64,000 nucleotides of DNA. Origin: Methylocella tundrae. Lineage in GTDB: Bacteria; Pseudomonadota; Alphaproteobacteria; Rhizobiales; Beijerinckiaceae. Every line of letters starts with the position of its first letter. Position 1 is the first letter of the stretch. The notes beneath the pieces are model-generated. The model was not told where the DNA came from. It ran no database searches and was given only the letters and a program-made list of their open reading frames with translations. The stretch is taken from positions 62,001 to 126,000 of the forward strand of contig NZ_CABFMQ020000035.1 in assembly GCF_901905185.1 (NCBI RefSeq). The letters are read 5' to 3'. The position numbers and the translations under genes are program-made. Shown here piece after piece: positions 1 through 10,457 of this stretch.

Positions 1-1898
1 AGCTTGCCGCGCAGGCGCGCAATGACCTCATCCGAGGTGACGTCGCGCTGCGCTTTCGGCTTCAAGGTGATGAAGCTTCGCCCCGAGTTGGTTTGGCTGC
101 CGCCCGTAAAGCCGACGACGCTGTCGACGGCGGGGTCGGCCTGAACGATATCCTGCAGCGCCTTCAGCTTCTTTCGCATGGACTGAAAAGAAATGCTCTG
201 GTCGCCCTGCATGGCGCCCATGATGCGGCCGGTGTCCTCCTGCGGGAAAAACCCTTTCGGTATGACCGTAAACAGCGCCACGTTGAGACATACGGTGGCG
301 AAGAGGATCAACATGATGAGGGCGCCGTGGCGGAGCGCCCAACGCAGCGTTGTTCCGTAACCATGAACGAGCGCCGCCAATGGATCAAAACGGCGCCGCC
401 GCGGCGCCTGCTCGCGTGGGCGTGGCTTCAGCATAAGCGCGCACATCATCGGCGTCAGCGTCAGCGACAGCAGGAGCGAGACGAGGATCGCGAAAGACAG
501 GGTCACGGCGAATTCGCGAAAAAGACGACCGAGAATGCCGCCCATCAGAAGGATCGGGATGAACACGGCGATCAGCGAAATGCTGATCGACACAACCGTG
601 AAGCCGACCTCCCGCGCGCCGACGAAAGCCGCCTCGCGCGGGTTCATTCCGGCCTCGACATAGCGGCTGATATTTTCAAGCACGACGATGGCGTCGTCGA
701 CGACAAAGCCCGTCGCTATGGTGAGCGCCATCAGCGACAATATGTTGAGGCTGAAGCCTGCGAGATACATCGCGCCGAAAGTGCCGATGATCGAAAGCGG
801 CACCGCGACCGCCGGAATCAAAGTCGCCCGAATGTCGCGCAGAAAAAGGAAGACGATCAACGTGACGAGGCTGATCGCAAGCAGCAAGGTCCATTCGGTG
901 TCTTGCAGCGAAGCGCGGATGGTGTTGCTTCGATCCGCCGCGAGCGTGATGTTGATGGCGGCCGGCATCGCGGCTATGAGATGCGGCAGCTCCGCCTTGA
1001 CCGCGTCAACCGCCTGAATGATGTTTGCGCCGGGCTGGCGAAACAGCAAAAGAATGATTCCGGGCTGGCCTTTGACGAGGCCTTCGTTGCGCAGGTCCTC
1101 GACGGAATCAATCACTTCGGCGACATCTATCAGATGCACCGGCGCGCCATTACGATAGGCGACGATCAGCGGGCGGTAATCGGCTGCGACCGTCGCCTGA
1201 TCGTTTGTGTAGATTTGCAAATGCCGGCCATCGCCCTCAATGGAGCCTTTCGGACTGTTGGCGTTGGCTGCGGCGAGAGCCGCCCGCACGTCCTCGAGGC
1301 CGATGCCATATTTGGACAGCGCGTAAGGGTTGACTTCAATACGAACGGCGGGCAGGGCGGCGCCCCCGATTACCACCTGGCCTATGCCGTCGAGCTGCGA
1401 CAGCCTCTGCTGTAGAATATTGCTCGCCGAATCATACATCTGCCCCGGAGTCATCGTTTGCGAGGTCAGGGACAGGATCAGGATCGGCGCGTCCGCGGGG
1501 TTGATCTTGCGGTAGATCGGATTGCTGCGCAGGCTTGTCGGCAGGTCCGCGCGCGCCGCGTTGATCGCCGCCTGAACGTCCCGGGCCGCGCCGTCGATGT
1601 CTCGATCCAGGTCGAACTGAAGCGTAATGTTGGTGTTGCCGATGGCGCTGACCGAGGTCATCTCGGTGACGGCGGCGATGCGGCCGAGAGAACGTTCGAG
1701 CGGGCTGGCGACGCTCGAGGCCACCGTATCGGGGTTGGCGCCGGGAAGCGTCGCCTGCACGGAAATAGTCGGAAAATCGACCTCTGGAAGCGGCGAGACG
1801 GGCAGCTTCAAAAAGGCGAGGCCGCCGGCAAGCGCTATTCCGACGGCGACCAAGGTCGTCGCGACCGGGCGTTTGATGAAGGGCGCCGAAATATTCAT
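1..1898 (-). CDS. mdtC: RND efflux permease, MdtC-like (partial, C-terminus outside window)
   Basis: Inner-membrane proton-driven drug/amphiphile exporter subunit. On the reverse strand the ATG at 1898 overlaps the stop of the upstream permease gene by four bases, and the frame stays open to the window edge, so about 632 N-terminal residues are visible and roughly the last 400 are missing. The N-terminus ([14 protein letters not shown]) is the typical first RND helix. Near residue 400 the TM4 motif [14 protein letters not shown] carries the paired proton-relay aspartates. Segments such as [16 protein letters not shown] resemble E. coli MdtC more than MdtB, so the two adjacent permeases look like an MdtB/MdtC heteromeric pair. 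The substrate cannot be read from sequence. Confidence 0.93.
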   Translation of the reverse strand, partial: MNISAPFIKRPVATTLVAVGIALAGGLAFLKLPVSPLPEVDFPTISVQATLPGANPDTVASSVASPLERSLGRIAAVTEMTSVSAIGNTNITLQFDLDRDIDGAARDVQAAINAARADLPTSLRSNPIYRKINPADAPILILSLTSQTMTPGQMYDSASNILQQRLSQLDGIGQVVIGGAALPAVRIEVNPYALSKYGIGLEDVRAALAAANANSPKGSIEGDGRHLQIYTNDQATVAADYRPLIVAYRNGAPVHLIDVAEVIDSVEDLRNEGLVKGQPGIILLLFRQPGANIIQAVDAVKAELPHLIAAMPAAINITLAADRSNTIRASLQDTEWTLLLAISLVTLIVFLFLRDIRATLIPAVAVPLSIIGTFGAMYLAGFSLNILSLMALTIATGFVVDDAIVVLENISRYVEAGMNPREAAFVGAREVGFTVVSISISLIAVFIPILLMGGILGRLFREFAVTLSFAILVSLLLSLTLTPMMCALMLKPRPREQAPRRRRFDPLAALVHGYGTTLRWALRHGALIMLILFATVCLNVALFTVIPKGFFPQEDTGRIMGAMQGDQSISFQSMRKKLKALQDIVQADPAVDSVVGFTGGSQTNSGRSFITLKPKAQRDVTSDEVIARLRGK

Positions 1899-4800
1899 TC
1901 CGCGCTCTCTCCGGCGAGCGCGGCCGCTGGCGGGCGCCGGCGAAGGCGCGCGGCGAGCCTGTCAAAATAGAGATAGATGACCGGCGTCGTGAACAGCGTC
2001 AGCGCCTGGCTGAGGATAAGGCCGCCAACGATCGAGACGCCGAGCGGATGGCGCAGCTCCGAGCCGACGCCGGTCCCAAGCATCAACGGCAAGGCGCCGA
2101 GGATCGCGGCCATCGTCGTCATCAGGATCGGCCGGAAACGCAGGAGCGAGGCCTGGAAAATCGCCTCTTCCGGCAAAAGCCCGTCATTGCGTTCGGCGTC
2201 GAGCGCGAAGTCGATCATCATGATCGCGTTCTTTTTGACGATGCCGATGAGCAGGATGATGCCAATCACTGCGACGACGTCGAGTTCGCCGCCGAAGGCC
2301 ATCAAAGCGAGCAGCGCGCCGATGCCCGCCGACGGCAGAGTCGACAGGATCGTGATCGGATGGATGAAGCTCTCGTAGAGCACGCCGAGAACGATATACA
2401 TGGTGACGACGGCGGCGATGATGAGGAAAAGCTCATTCGTCATCGAGGCGTGGAACGCCGCGGCGGAGCCTTGCAGCGAGACCACGAAACTGCGCGGCAG
2501 GCCGATGTCCGCCTGCGCCTGCTCGATCGCCGTGACGGCGTCGCCAAGCGAGTGGCCCGGCGCGACATTGAATGAGATGGAGGTCGCCGGAAACTGGCCG
2601 AAATGACTGATCAGCAACGGACCTCGACGTTCTTCGACATGCACGATCGCCGACAGCGGCGTCTGCCCGTTGTCGCTCGACGACGATGACGGCAGATAAA
2701 GCGAGGAGAGCTGCGAGAGATCGCGCTGCAGCTTCGGATCGACCTCCAGAATGACGCGATATTGGTTGGCCTGCGTGTAGATGGTTGAAACGATGCGCTG
2801 TCCGAACGCGTCGTAGAGAGCGTTGTCGACGCTCGCCAGAGTGATGCCGAAGCGGGCCGCGGTGGCGCGGTCGACGACGAGGTCGACAGCGTGGCCCTGC
2901 GCCTGCGTATTGCTGGCGACGTCGGCCAGCGCCGGCATCTCGCGCAGACGCTCAAGGAGGCGCGGCGTCCACGCCGCGAACTCGGATGCGTTGCCGTTCT
3001 CGAGAATGAAATTATATTGCGCCCGGCCGATCGAGGAATCGATGGTGAGATCCTGCACTGGCTGCATGAAAAGCTGGATCCCTGGTATCGTCGAGACTTC
3101 TTTTTGCAGCCTGCGCATGACGTCCGACGCGCTGAGGCGGCGTTCCTCGCGGGGCTTGAGATTGATCAGAAAGCGGCCGCTGTTCAGCGTCGCATTGTCG
3201 CCGTCGACGCCAATGAATGAGCTGACGCTGTCGACCGCCGGATCCTTCAAAATCGCGTCGCCGAGCTGTCGCTGCAAATTCGACATGGCCTCGAAGGAGA
3301 TGCTTTGGGCCGCCTGCGAAGTGGCCTGGATCATGCCGGTGTCCTGCACCGGGAAGAAGCCTTTTGGGATGATGACATAGAGCCAGACCGTGACAGCGAG
3401 CGTCGCGATCGCGACGAGAAGCGTGAGCGGCTGATGACGCAGAACGATTCTCAGCGCGCGGCCATAGCCTTCGACGATGGAGTTGAATGCGCGCTCCGCC
3501 CAAAGATCGAACCGGCCGCGCTGATCAGCCGGCCGATGATGGATCAGGCGCGCGCACATCATCGGCACGAGCGTCAATGACACCACCGCGGAAATGACGA
3601 TGGTGACCGCGAGGGTGATGGCGAATTCGTGGAACAGGCGGCCGATCACATCGCCCATGAAGAGAAGCGGAATGAGCACGGCGAGCAAAGAGACGGTCAG
3701 CGATATGATCGTGAAGCCGATCTGCTTTGAGCCCTTCAGCGCCGCCTCCATCGGCGGATCGCCGTCCTCGACGAAGCGGCTGATATTTTCAATCATGACG
3801 ATGGCGTCGTCAACGACGAAGCCGGTCGAAATGGTCAGCGCCATCAAGGACAGATTGTCGAGGCTGAAGCCAAGGAGATACATCGCGACAAGGGTGCCGA
3901 CGAGTGACAAGGGCACCGAGAGGCTCGGGATGATCGTCGCCGGCAGATTGCGCAAAAACACGAAGATGACGACGACGACGAGAGCGATAGCGAGGGCGAG
4001 TTCGAACTCGACGTCGGCGACGGAGGCGCGAATGGTCGTGGTGCGATCGCTCAGAACCGTGACGTCGAGAGCGGCCGGCAGGCCGGATTGGAGCGTCGGC
4101 AGCAGCTTCTTTATGCCATCGGCGACGGCGATCACATTGGCGCCCGGCTGACGGCGAATATTGAGGATGATGGCGCGCTCGCCATTGGCCCATGCGCGCA
4201 GCTTCGTGTTCTCGGGACCGTGGACAATCGTGGCGACGTCGGACAGGCGCACGGGCGCGCCGTTGCGATAGGCGACGACGACGTCGCGATAACCCTCGGC
4301 GCTGTTCAGCTGATCATTCGCGGTGATCGTCGATGATTGGGCGGCGCCGTCAAAGCCGCCCTTGGGGCCGTTGACGTTGGCGTTGCCGATCGTCGTGCGC
4401 AGGTCGTCGATGTTCAGCCCGTAAGCCGCGAGCGCCGTTGGATTGAACTGAACCCGAATCGCTGGCCGTTCGCCGCCGCTGATCGTCACCTGGCCGACGC
4501 CCGGCTGCTGCGCGATTTTCTGCGCAATGCGGGTTTCGGTGATGTCCTGCAGGTCGATCAGGCTGAGGGTTTTCGACGTAACCGCCAGCGTCATGATCGG
4601 CGCGTCGGCGGGATTGACCTTGGAATAGACCGGCGGCGCCGGCAGGTCCGCCGGCAGCAGATTGGTCGCCGCGTTGATCGCCGCCTGGACCTGTTGTTCG
4701 GCGACGTCGAGGCTGAGGCTCAGACTGAATTGCAAAGTGATGACGGAGGCGCCCGCCGAACTCTCCGACGTCATCTGGCTCAAGCCCGGCATCTGTCCAA

Positions 4801-5011
4801 GCTGCCGCTCGAGCGGCGCCGTCACCGAAGACGTCATCACCTCGGGGCTTGCGCCGGGCAGAAAAGTGCGCACCTCGATCGTCGGATAATCGACTTCGGG
4901 CAAGGCGGACAGCGGCAGGAATCGGTAGGCGACCGCTCCGGCGAGAAGGATAGCCAGCATCAGAAGCGAGGTCGCCACTGGCCGGAGGATGAATAACCTT
5001 GACGGGTTCAT
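1895..5011 (-). CDS. mdtB: RND efflux permease, MdtB-like
   Basis: Inner-membrane RND pump subunit of 1038 aa, the normal full length for the family. It starts [18 protein letters not shown], matching the MdtB N-terminus (PSRLFIMRPVATTLLM in E. coli), and has [13 protein letters not shown] and [16 protein letters not shown] in the porter region. TM4 near residue 400 has [17 protein letters not shown] with the two conserved aspartates. It lies 49 bp downstream of the adaptor gene and overlaps the second permease by 4 bp, so translation of B and C is probably coupled. In the MdtABC family the two permeases form a mixed trimer that works with the adaptor and an outer-membrane channel, which this operon also encodes. 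Confidence 0.95.
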   Translation of the reverse strand: MNPSRLFILRPVATSLLMLAILLAGAVAYRFLPLSALPEVDYPTIEVRTFLPGASPEVMTSSVTAPLERQLGQMPGLSQMTSESSAGASVITLQFSLSLSLDVAEQQVQAAINAATNLLPADLPAPPVYSKVNPADAPIMTLAVTSKTLSLIDLQDITETRIAQKIAQQPGVGQVTISGGERPAIRVQFNPTALAAYGLNIDDLRTTIGNANVNGPKGGFDGAAQSSTITANDQLNSAEGYRDVVVAYRNGAPVRLSDVATIVHGPENTKLRAWANGERAIILNIRRQPGANVIAVADGIKKLLPTLQSGLPAALDVTVLSDRTTTIRASVADVEFELALAIALVVVVIFVFLRNLPATIIPSLSVPLSLVGTLVAMYLLGFSLDNLSLMALTISTGFVVDDAIVMIENISRFVEDGDPPMEAALKGSKQIGFTIISLTVSLLAVLIPLLFMGDVIGRLFHEFAITLAVTIVISAVVSLTLVPMMCARLIHHRPADQRGRFDLWAERAFNSIVEGYGRALRIVLRHQPLTLLVAIATLAVTVWLYVIIPKGFFPVQDTGMIQATSQAAQSISFEAMSNLQRQLGDAILKDPAVDSVSSFIGVDGDNATLNSGRFLINLKPREERRLSASDVMRRLQKEVSTIPGIQLFMQPVQDLTIDSSIGRAQYNFILENGNASEFAAWTPRLLERLREMPALADVASNTQAQGHAVDLVVDRATAARFGITLASVDNALYDAFGQRIVSTIYTQANQYRVILEVDPKLQRDLSQLSSLYLPSSSSSDNGQTPLSAIVHVEERRGPLLISHFGQFPATSISFNVAPGHSLGDAVTAIEQAQADIGLPRSFVVSLQGSAAAFHASMTNELFLIIAAVVTMYIVLGVLYESFIHPITILSTLPSAGIGALLALMAFGGELDVVAVIGIILLIGIVKKNAIMMIDFALDAERNDGLLPEEAIFQASLLRFRPILMTTMAAILGALPLMLGTGVGSELRHPLGVSIVGGLILSQALTLFTTPVIYLYFDRLAARLRRRPPAAALAGESAE

Positions 5012-5060
5012 TTTAGAGTCCCCGGGCCATTGGCTTGCCTTGGCGCGCCGCCGGAATCAC

Positions 5061-6491
5061 TCACGGCGCGCCAGCGGGCGGCCTTGGCGCCTGCGCGGCT
5101 GCGTCAGGATGGCGTTGATGTTTGCCCTGCGCGGCGTCGACGGCGCCGGACGCGTTCATCGCCACGCCGTCGCTCGCCGCGACGAAGACGCTCGCCCCTT
5201 CGCGTAACCGATCGGCGCCGTCGACAACGACGCGATCGCCCGGCGCGAGGCCGGAGGTGACGGCGACGTTGCCATTTTCCTGCGGGCCGAGTTCAATCTT
5301 GCGCACGGAGACTTTGTTGTCCGAGCCGATCAGATAGACATAGGTTCCAGGGGCGCCGCGCTGAATCGCCGTCACCGGGGCCGTGACGATGCCGTTCAAC
5401 GATCTGATCAGGAGCCTCGCATTGACGAATTGATTGGGAAAGAGCTTGTCGTCGAGGTTTTGGAACTCGGCGCGGATTTTCACGGTCCCGGTTGTCGTAT
5501 CAATCTGGTTGTCAATCGTCATCACCTTGCCGACGGCGAGCTTATTGATGTTGGCGCGATCATAGATCGTGACTTCAAGCGGCGCGCCCGCCTTCGTCTG
5601 CGCCATGATCTGCGGAATATCGTCCTCCGGCACGGTGAAGATGACCGAGATCGGATGAAGCTGCGTCAACACCGCGATGCCGGCGTCGCTCGTCTGAACG
5701 TAGTTGCCGGGATCGACGAGACGCAGGCCGACGCGGCCGTCGATCGGTGAGACGATCCGCGCATAGGTGAGGTTCAGCTTCTGCGTGTCGATCTGAGCCT
5801 GGTCGGTCTTGACCGAGCCCTCGTACTGTTTGACGAGATAAACCTGATCCTCTGCAGTTTGACGCGCGATCGAATTCTGCTTCAGCAGCGTTTGATAGCG
5901 CGTCATGTCGTTTCGCGCCTGGTCGAGCAACCCCTGGTCGTGCACCAGCTGACCTTCGTACTGAGCCTGCGCCAGCTGGTACGGGCGCGGGTCGATCTGG
6001 GCTAAGAGGTCGCCTTTCTTGACGATCTGGCCTTCCGTGAAGGCGACTTCCATCAATTGGCCGTTGACCTGCGTTTTCACCGTTATGTTGGCGAGCGGCG
6101 TCACCGTGCCAAGCCCCGTGACGACGACATTGATGTCGCCGAGGGCGATGGTAGTCGCGCCCACCGGCTGGGCGACGGCGTGACGCGGAGGGCCGCTCGG
6201 AGGCGCCCGCTCGGCGGTGACGAAATGATAGGTTGCAAACGCGATCCCCGCCGCGAGCACGATCAGAATCGCTGATCGCAGCGGCGAGCTTTTCCGCGTC
6301 GCCGGTTCGGATTCGGGCGCGGCCGGCGCACCCTTTTCGGTGTCGGGCTTTGCTTCTGCGCTTGGCTCAGCCTCGCGGAGCAAGAACGCGCCGGCAGCAT
6401 CATTTTCCACCGTGCGTGAGCGATCATCCATCGTCTTGCGTCCAATACCCGTGTCTGACTGCGCCTTGGATGGATCCCATTCAGCAATCAT
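5061..6491 (-). CDS. mdtA: RND periplasmic adaptor (membrane fusion protein), MdtA-like
   Basis: Links the RND permeases to the outer-membrane channel. 476 aa from the ATG at 6491; an in-frame ATG at 6431 is an alternative because neither start has a strong ribosome binding site. The N-terminal ~70 residues are charged and probably cytoplasmic, followed by one membrane anchor (SAILIVLAAGIAFATYHFV). Then come the first half of the lipoyl/barrel-sandwich domain (NGQLMEVAFTEGQIVKKGD), an alpha-hairpin rich in Gln and Lys, the second half (IDGRVGLRLVDPGNYV) and a beta-barrel region. The tail after about residue 440 is Ala/Pro/His rich. It sits between the outer-membrane factor gene (223 bp away) and mdtB. 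Confidence 0.92.
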   Translation of the reverse strand: MIAEWDPSKAQSDTGIGRKTMDDRSRTVENDAAGAFLLREAEPSAEAKPDTEKGAPAAPESEPATRKSSPLRSAILIVLAAGIAFATYHFVTAERAPPSGPPRHAVAQPVGATTIALGDINVVVTGLGTVTPLANITVKTQVNGQLMEVAFTEGQIVKKGDLLAQIDPRPYQLAQAQYEGQLVHDQGLLDQARNDMTRYQTLLKQNSIARQTAEDQVYLVKQYEGSVKTDQAQIDTQKLNLTYARIVSPIDGRVGLRLVDPGNYVQTSDAGIAVLTQLHPISVIFTVPEDDIPQIMAQTKAGAPLEVTIYDRANINKLAVGKVMTIDNQIDTTTGTVKIRAEFQNLDDKLFPNQFVNARLLIRSLNGIVTAPVTAIQRGAPGTYVYLIGSDNKVSVRKIELGPQENGNVAVTSGLAPGDRVVVDGADRLREGASVFVAASDGVAMNASGAVDAAQGKHQRHPDAAAQAPRPPAGAP

Positions 6492-6632
6492 CGCCTAAAA
6501 TCGATTGCTATCGTCTATCCAACGCATGAGGTTTTCGTAACGTAAGCAACCAGACAGGATTGTGGTCTTGATGCGCGCTACCGTCGGCGTTAATCATGCG
6601 CATCAGTGAAACATAATCATGGCGTTTCTCTA

Positions 6633-6649
6633 ATCAACTCTTTGTTGAT
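6633..6649. promoter_or_regulatory. 17-bp inverted repeat upstream of mdtA
   Basis: ATCAAC-TCTTT-GTTGAT, perfect 6-bp arms around a 5-bp spacer, in an AT-richer patch of the 223-bp gap between the outer-membrane factor gene and mdtA. A position about 140 bp upstream of mdtA fits an operator or a small hairpin. No regulator gene lies next to the operon, so the binding protein is unknown. Confidence 0.3.
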
Positions 6650-6714
6650 AAAATGGTTTGCTATTCGCGGCGCGCTTTGTTCCGAGGCGCAGCCGCGGCA
6701 AGGAAAACTCAAAA

Positions 6715-8199
6715 TCAAAAATGCGGGATCAGCGGGTTGGCGTCCTCGAGCGCCACGCTGCTTGGCAGCAATGCGACGTCCCAGCCGCCGCCGAGAGCCT
6801 CGATCAATTGAACGCTGGCAAGGAAACGGTCCTGGCGAATGGTCAGCGCGGATTCCTGATTGCTCAGCAACTGCGCCTCCGCCACGACCACGGCCGTGAA
6901 GGCGACCGTGCCCGCGGCATACTGATTGAGGAGCACGTCGACCTCTTCCTGCGCGGCCTTGACGGCAGCGTCCTGGACTTTCGCCTGCTGCGCCAGAATG
7001 CGCAAAGCCGCGAGTTGATCCTCGACCCCCTGAAAGGCGGACAGCACCGTCTGCCTGTAATTTGCGACGCTTTGATCGTAAGTGGCTCTGGCGGCGTCGA
7101 CGGTCGCGCTGCGCAGGCCGCCATCGAAGGTCGTCTGCACGGCGGCGGCGCCAAGGCTCCAGGCTTCGTTGGCGAGCGAGACGGCGAGAGGCCCGCGTCC
7201 CGCGAAGCCAAACGCGCCCGAGAGGCTGATGGTTGGATAATAAGCACCGATGGCGACGCCGATGAGCGCGTTTTGCGCTTGCATCGACCGCTCGGCCGCG
7301 GCGATGTCGGGACGCCGCTCCAGCAATATCGAAGGAACGCTGACGGGGATCGCCGGCAGGGCGTTCTTGAAGGCGTTTCGCGCGATTGTCACCTCCGCCG
7401 GGGGCTTGCCGATCAACACCGCTATCGCATGCTCATATTGCGCGCGGCTGATCCCGACATTGATCGCTTGCGCCTGCGTGTTCAAAAGCTGCGCCTGCGC
7501 CGTCGCGACGTCGGCTTTTGACACGGTTCCCGCCGAATACTGATGCTGCGTAATTTCGAGCGTTTTCTGGTAGCTCTGAGCAGTGCGGTTGAGCAGGTCT
7601 TGCAGCGCATCCGCGGCGCGCAGATTGAAATAGGCGACTCCGAGCAGAGACTGTGTGGAAAGCGTTGCATTGGCGAAATCGGCCGCCGAAAGCTGCGCGC
7701 CGGCGACATTGCTCTCGACGGAGCGGCGGATCTGGCCCCAGACGTCGAGCGTCCAGGCGGCGCTCGCGGACAGATCGGATGTTACCAGGGTGCTCGACGT
7801 GCCTGTGAACCCCGACGTTTTCGATCCATTATGCGATCCCGTCGCGGAGTAATTGACCGCGACGGTCGGAAAAAGCCCCGCTTGCGCCTCCCTGACCAGC
7901 GCTTGCGCGGTCCGATACGCGGCCTCGGCTCCGATGACCGTCTGATTTGAGACCACGACCTGGCTTTCGAGTTCGTTGAGCTTGGCGTCCCGGAACGCCG
8001 CCCACCAGGGGCCGCGGTCCGCCGCGTCCAGCGGCGTTGCGACTTTCCACCCTTTGAGCTCCTTATATCTGGCCGGCTCCGGCGCTGGCGGCTTGATATA
8101 ATCAGGACCGACGGTGCAGGCCGAAAGGCCCACGGCCAATCCCATCCCGAGTAGCAGCGCCGGGTAGGCGAGAAGTGTTTTCACTCGGCGCTCGCTCAT
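6715..8199 (-). CDS. Outer-membrane efflux lipoprotein, NodT/OprM family
   Basis: TolC-like outer-membrane channel of a tripartite efflux pump. The open frame extends to 8388, but the ATG at 8199 is chosen because it starts directly before a lipoprotein signal peptide (MSERRVKTLLAYPALL..., lipobox LSAC with the acylated Cys at residue 28); the upstream extension has no signal-like character. This gives 494 aa, normal for the NodT family. The mature N-terminus TVGPDYIKPP is the family hallmark. Two OEP repeats follow, with long helices rich in Ala and Gln and the typical segment RPDIAAAERSMQAQNALIGVA. It is the first gene of the efflux operon, so the pump carries its own outer-membrane partner. 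Confidence 0.93.
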   Translation of the reverse strand: MSERRVKTLLAYPALLLGMGLAVGLSACTVGPDYIKPPAPEPARYKELKGWKVATPLDAADRGPWWAAFRDAKLNELESQVVVSNQTVIGAEAAYRTAQALVREAQAGLFPTVAVNYSATGSHNGSKTSGFTGTSSTLVTSDLSASAAWTLDVWGQIRRSVESNVAGAQLSAADFANATLSTQSLLGVAYFNLRAADALQDLLNRTAQSYQKTLEITQHQYSAGTVSKADVATAQAQLLNTQAQAINVGISRAQYEHAIAVLIGKPPAEVTIARNAFKNALPAIPVSVPSILLERRPDIAAAERSMQAQNALIGVAIGAYYPTISLSGAFGFAGRGPLAVSLANEAWSLGAAAVQTTFDGGLRSATVDAARATYDQSVANYRQTVLSAFQGVEDQLAALRILAQQAKVQDAAVKAAQEEVDVLLNQYAAGTVAFTAVVVAEAQLLSNQESALTIRQDRFLASVQLIEALGGGWDVALLPSSVALEDANPLIPHF

Positions 8200-8637
8200 T
8201 CGTAGAATGTGGCCTGTGCATCCAGGCTGCGGCTGCAGTCTTAGCCAATGTCCTGCCGGGCGGGGCGTCAGCCGCCCGCGTCGGCCTGACGCTCCGGCTT
8301 TGGCGTGACGTCTCGTTTCCTGCTGGCGGAATCTCTCTTCGAGGGCGATGCATCCCGCCGAAGAAGAATAAGCATCAAGCTTGGGCATGAGGTTCTCGTT
8401 AACAACTTACCGAGGCGCGAACAAGGCTGCGCCAAACGAGAAAACGTGACCGCGAACCGCCGCCTATCACGCCCGACGGTTTGTCTGCAGGCCGGGAGAG
8501 GGGCTTCGACGTTTGCTTGTCCTCGGCCTTGAGCCGCGCCGTCACTAATCCGTGATGGTCTTTATTTCTCTGAAACATAGGCCGGATTTGCGGCGAAGAT
8601 ATTGGGCGAACCTCTCGCGCCCGGAGTTTCCTTTGCG
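8200..8637. other. Divergent intergenic region between efflux operon and msrQ
   Basis: 438 bp with no convincing gene. It must hold the promoters of the leftward efflux operon and of rightward msrQ. The most structured element is an inverted repeat, GCGTCAGCCG at 8265-8274 facing CGG-C-CTGACGC at 8282-8292 (one bulged C), 66-93 bp upstream of the outer-membrane factor start. It could be an operator or a leader hairpin. Open frames in this stretch have no family-like features. Confidence 0.4.
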
Positions 8638-9549
8638 ATGCCGCACTCAATCTATCCTTCGACCAGCCGGAAGAGCCGTGTTTCGCCGCTAAAGACCGTC
8701 GCTCTTTTGAGCGCGCTCGCGCCGGCTCTTTGGCTTGCCATAGAGGCGGGGCAGGGGCTGCTTGGGGCGCGTCCGCTGAACGAGGCGATCCATCAGTCCG
8801 GGCTTTGGTCCATGTGGCTGCTTGCCGTGACGCTGGCGGTGACGCCGCTGAGGCGTGCGACGCGCTGGTCCAGGTTGATCTCGATTAGACGGATCGTCGG
8901 CCTCTCGGCCCTCGCTTATGCGTTGCTGCACGTCATTCTCTACGCTTGGGCACAGCATTTTGACGCGCCGCATATCGCATCGGAGATTTTCGCCAGATTC
9001 TATCTGACGATCGGCTTTATGGCTCTTTGCTTATTGTGCGCTCTCGGCGCTACCTCGACCGACGCCATGATCGCCCGGCTCGGCGCGCAAAGATGGAGCC
9101 GTTTGCATAAGCTCGTCTATGCGGCCGCCATCGCATCGGCGATTCACTACTTCATGCAAGCCAAGCTCGACGTCAGCCAGCCGATTGCGATGGCGGGCAT
9201 TTTTGCGCTTTTGCTGGGATGCCGTGTGGCGACGTGGCGGCTTGGCGACCTGTCGGCGGGGGCCGTCCCCAGCGTCGGGGCGTTTGCGGCGGTCGGCACG
9301 GCAATCGGCGAAGCTGTCTGGTTCAAGATTTCGACCGGCGCGTCTTTGCCGCTCGTCCTTGCAGCGAATTTCGACTTTTCCTACGCCGTCCGGCCATGCT
9401 GGTTCGTCGCTGGCGCCGCCTTTCTTCTTTGGATCGCGCGCCTGGCGCGTCCTTTGATCGTTGGCGGCGGCGCGTCGAGCGGGCGCGAAAAGGTGGTTGA
9501 TGCTCGGCTAAACTCCAACCAGGCAGCCGCGCTGCGGCTGAAAATTTAG
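8638..9549 (+). CDS. msrQ: MsrQ/YedZ-type heme-binding membrane subunit
   Basis: b-type heme membrane protein that passes electrons from the respiratory chain to the periplasmic methionine sulfoxide reductase MsrP. The ATG at 8638 has GGAG 11 bp upstream; a TTG at 8602 is a weaker alternative. 303 aa with a ferric-reductase-like transmembrane core. Candidate heme-ligand histidines are in ALLHVILYAWAQH and SRLHKLVYAAAIASAIHYF. It is longer than typical MsrQ (about 200 aa): after the core there is an extra hydrophobic stretch and a Pro/Gly linker ending in a polar tail. No msrP gene is adjacent, which is unusual because the two are normally paired. Confidence 0.82.
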   Translation: MPHSIYPSTSRKSRVSPLKTVALLSALAPALWLAIEAGQGLLGARPLNEAIHQSGLWSMWLLAVTLAVTPLRRATRWSRLISIRRIVGLSALAYALLHVILYAWAQHFDAPHIASEIFARFYLTIGFMALCLLCALGATSTDAMIARLGAQRWSRLHKLVYAAAIASAIHYFMQAKLDVSQPIAMAGIFALLLGCRVATWRLGDLSAGAVPSVGAFAAVGTAIGEAVWFKISTGASLPLVLAANFDFSYAVRPCWFVAGAAFLLWIARLARPLIVGGGASSGREKVVDARLNSNQAAALRLKI

Positions 9550-9796
9550 GCGGCAAAGCGCTGGATTTGTTCCCGCGCCCTCAAGGCGGACCACGGCGCT
9601 CCAGGTGATTTCCAGGTGCGACGTTAAGACAGGGGCGTTTGACCGAAGAAATAAAAGGTCGTTGCAAAGCCAGAGACCTGAAACGCAGCGCCGCGATGAG
9701 CCGGCCGACACAGTTCTGGCGGAGACGGCGGCAGCGAAGAGGGTCGAGCCAAAGGAAGCGGCGAGCGAGGCGCCACCAAAATCCTTTTTCTTCGAC

Positions 9797-10033
9797 CTAT
9801 GCTTCGATCGTCCCAGCTTCGGGGGGATGGTGGTCGCCCCGACGCGGCAGGCTTCCGTGCTTTGCCAGGTAGCGCGCCGCGCGTTCGGCCGCCAGGGGAT
9901 CTGCGAAGCTCTGGCCTTCCATCGCATTGAAGAGATGAGAAGCGGCAAAAAAGTTAAACGAAACGTCACGCCCGTCCCGGGCGACGATGCCGGCTGTGCG
10001 GCCGCTGATTTGAATGACATATGCGTCGGGCAT
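9797..10033 (-). CDS. Small conserved hypothetical protein (78 aa)
   Basis: Begins MPDAYVIQISGRTAGIVARDGRD and continues with an aromatic/Ala-rich segment SFNFFAASHLFNAMEGQSF and AAERAARYLAK. This pattern (short beta strands, then FFAAS...LEG-like, then an AERAAR helix) recalls a family of small uncharacterised alphaproteobacterial proteins, from memory only. The start is supported by a strong ribosome binding site (AAGGGGAG, four bases before the ATG). Longer overlapping frames on both strands lack such features. Function unknown. Confidence 0.7.
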   Translation of the reverse strand: MPDAYVIQISGRTAGIVARDGRDVSFNFFAASHLFNAMEGQSFADPLAAERAARYLAKHGSLPRRGDHHPPEAGTIEA

Positions 10034-10436
10034 TAAGCTCCCCTTCGACCAGCCTCTAACGGGCGACCAATAGTTGATAAAATCTATAGAGTGTAAATGT
10101 CAACGCATCGGTAATCCCATTCTGACGCAAAAGCCGTTCCACCCTGGAGGATTGTGGCGCGCGATGACGCCGCGTCGCGCAAAACGCCATAGGAATGTTG
10201 CGCCAGGCTTGTGGTTCCAATCCCGATGTCGTGTTCGGCCGATGGGCCGCGGGCCGCATGCGCGGTGAACCGGGAAATTGCGCGGGCTGGCGCGCCCTGC
10301 TACGCCGAGCCGAGATGCGTCTCATCTTTTTGATGAATGCAGGTTGCGCCATCGCGCAGGGGGGCCTGGCATCAGGCGCATCGGCGTGCGGGAGCGCCGC
10401 CACGGATTGCCGCGATGCGCCGGCCCTGCGCAAGGA
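10034..10436. other. Intergenic region downstream of prs
   Basis: About 400 bp between the 78-aa gene and prs. I see no convincing gene; frames on both strands (for example 10056-10433 reverse) are rich in Arg/Pro/Ala with no signal, membrane or motif character. An AT-richer patch at about 10070-10110 could hold the promoter of the 78-aa gene. Confidence 0.4.
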
Positions 10437-10457
10437 AACGATCGGAAAAGGATCGTT
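10437..10457 (-). terminator. Hairpin overlapping the prs stop
   Basis: AACGATC / GATCGTT, perfect 7-bp arms around a 7-base loop, reaching into the prs stop codon. The U-run after the stem is poor, so it is at best a weak terminator or an mRNA 3'-end stabiliser. Confidence 0.35.

Noticed and set aside
93-1415. Long forward open frame of 440 codons
   Set aside because: Antisense to the RND permease frame that shows the conserved [14 protein letters not shown] motif; its own translation is Arg/Asp/Gln rich with no domain.
10056-10433. Reverse 125-codon frame downstream of prs
   Set aside because: No ribosome binding site, no membrane or domain feature, Arg/Pro/Ala composition typical of chance frames in GC-rich DNA.
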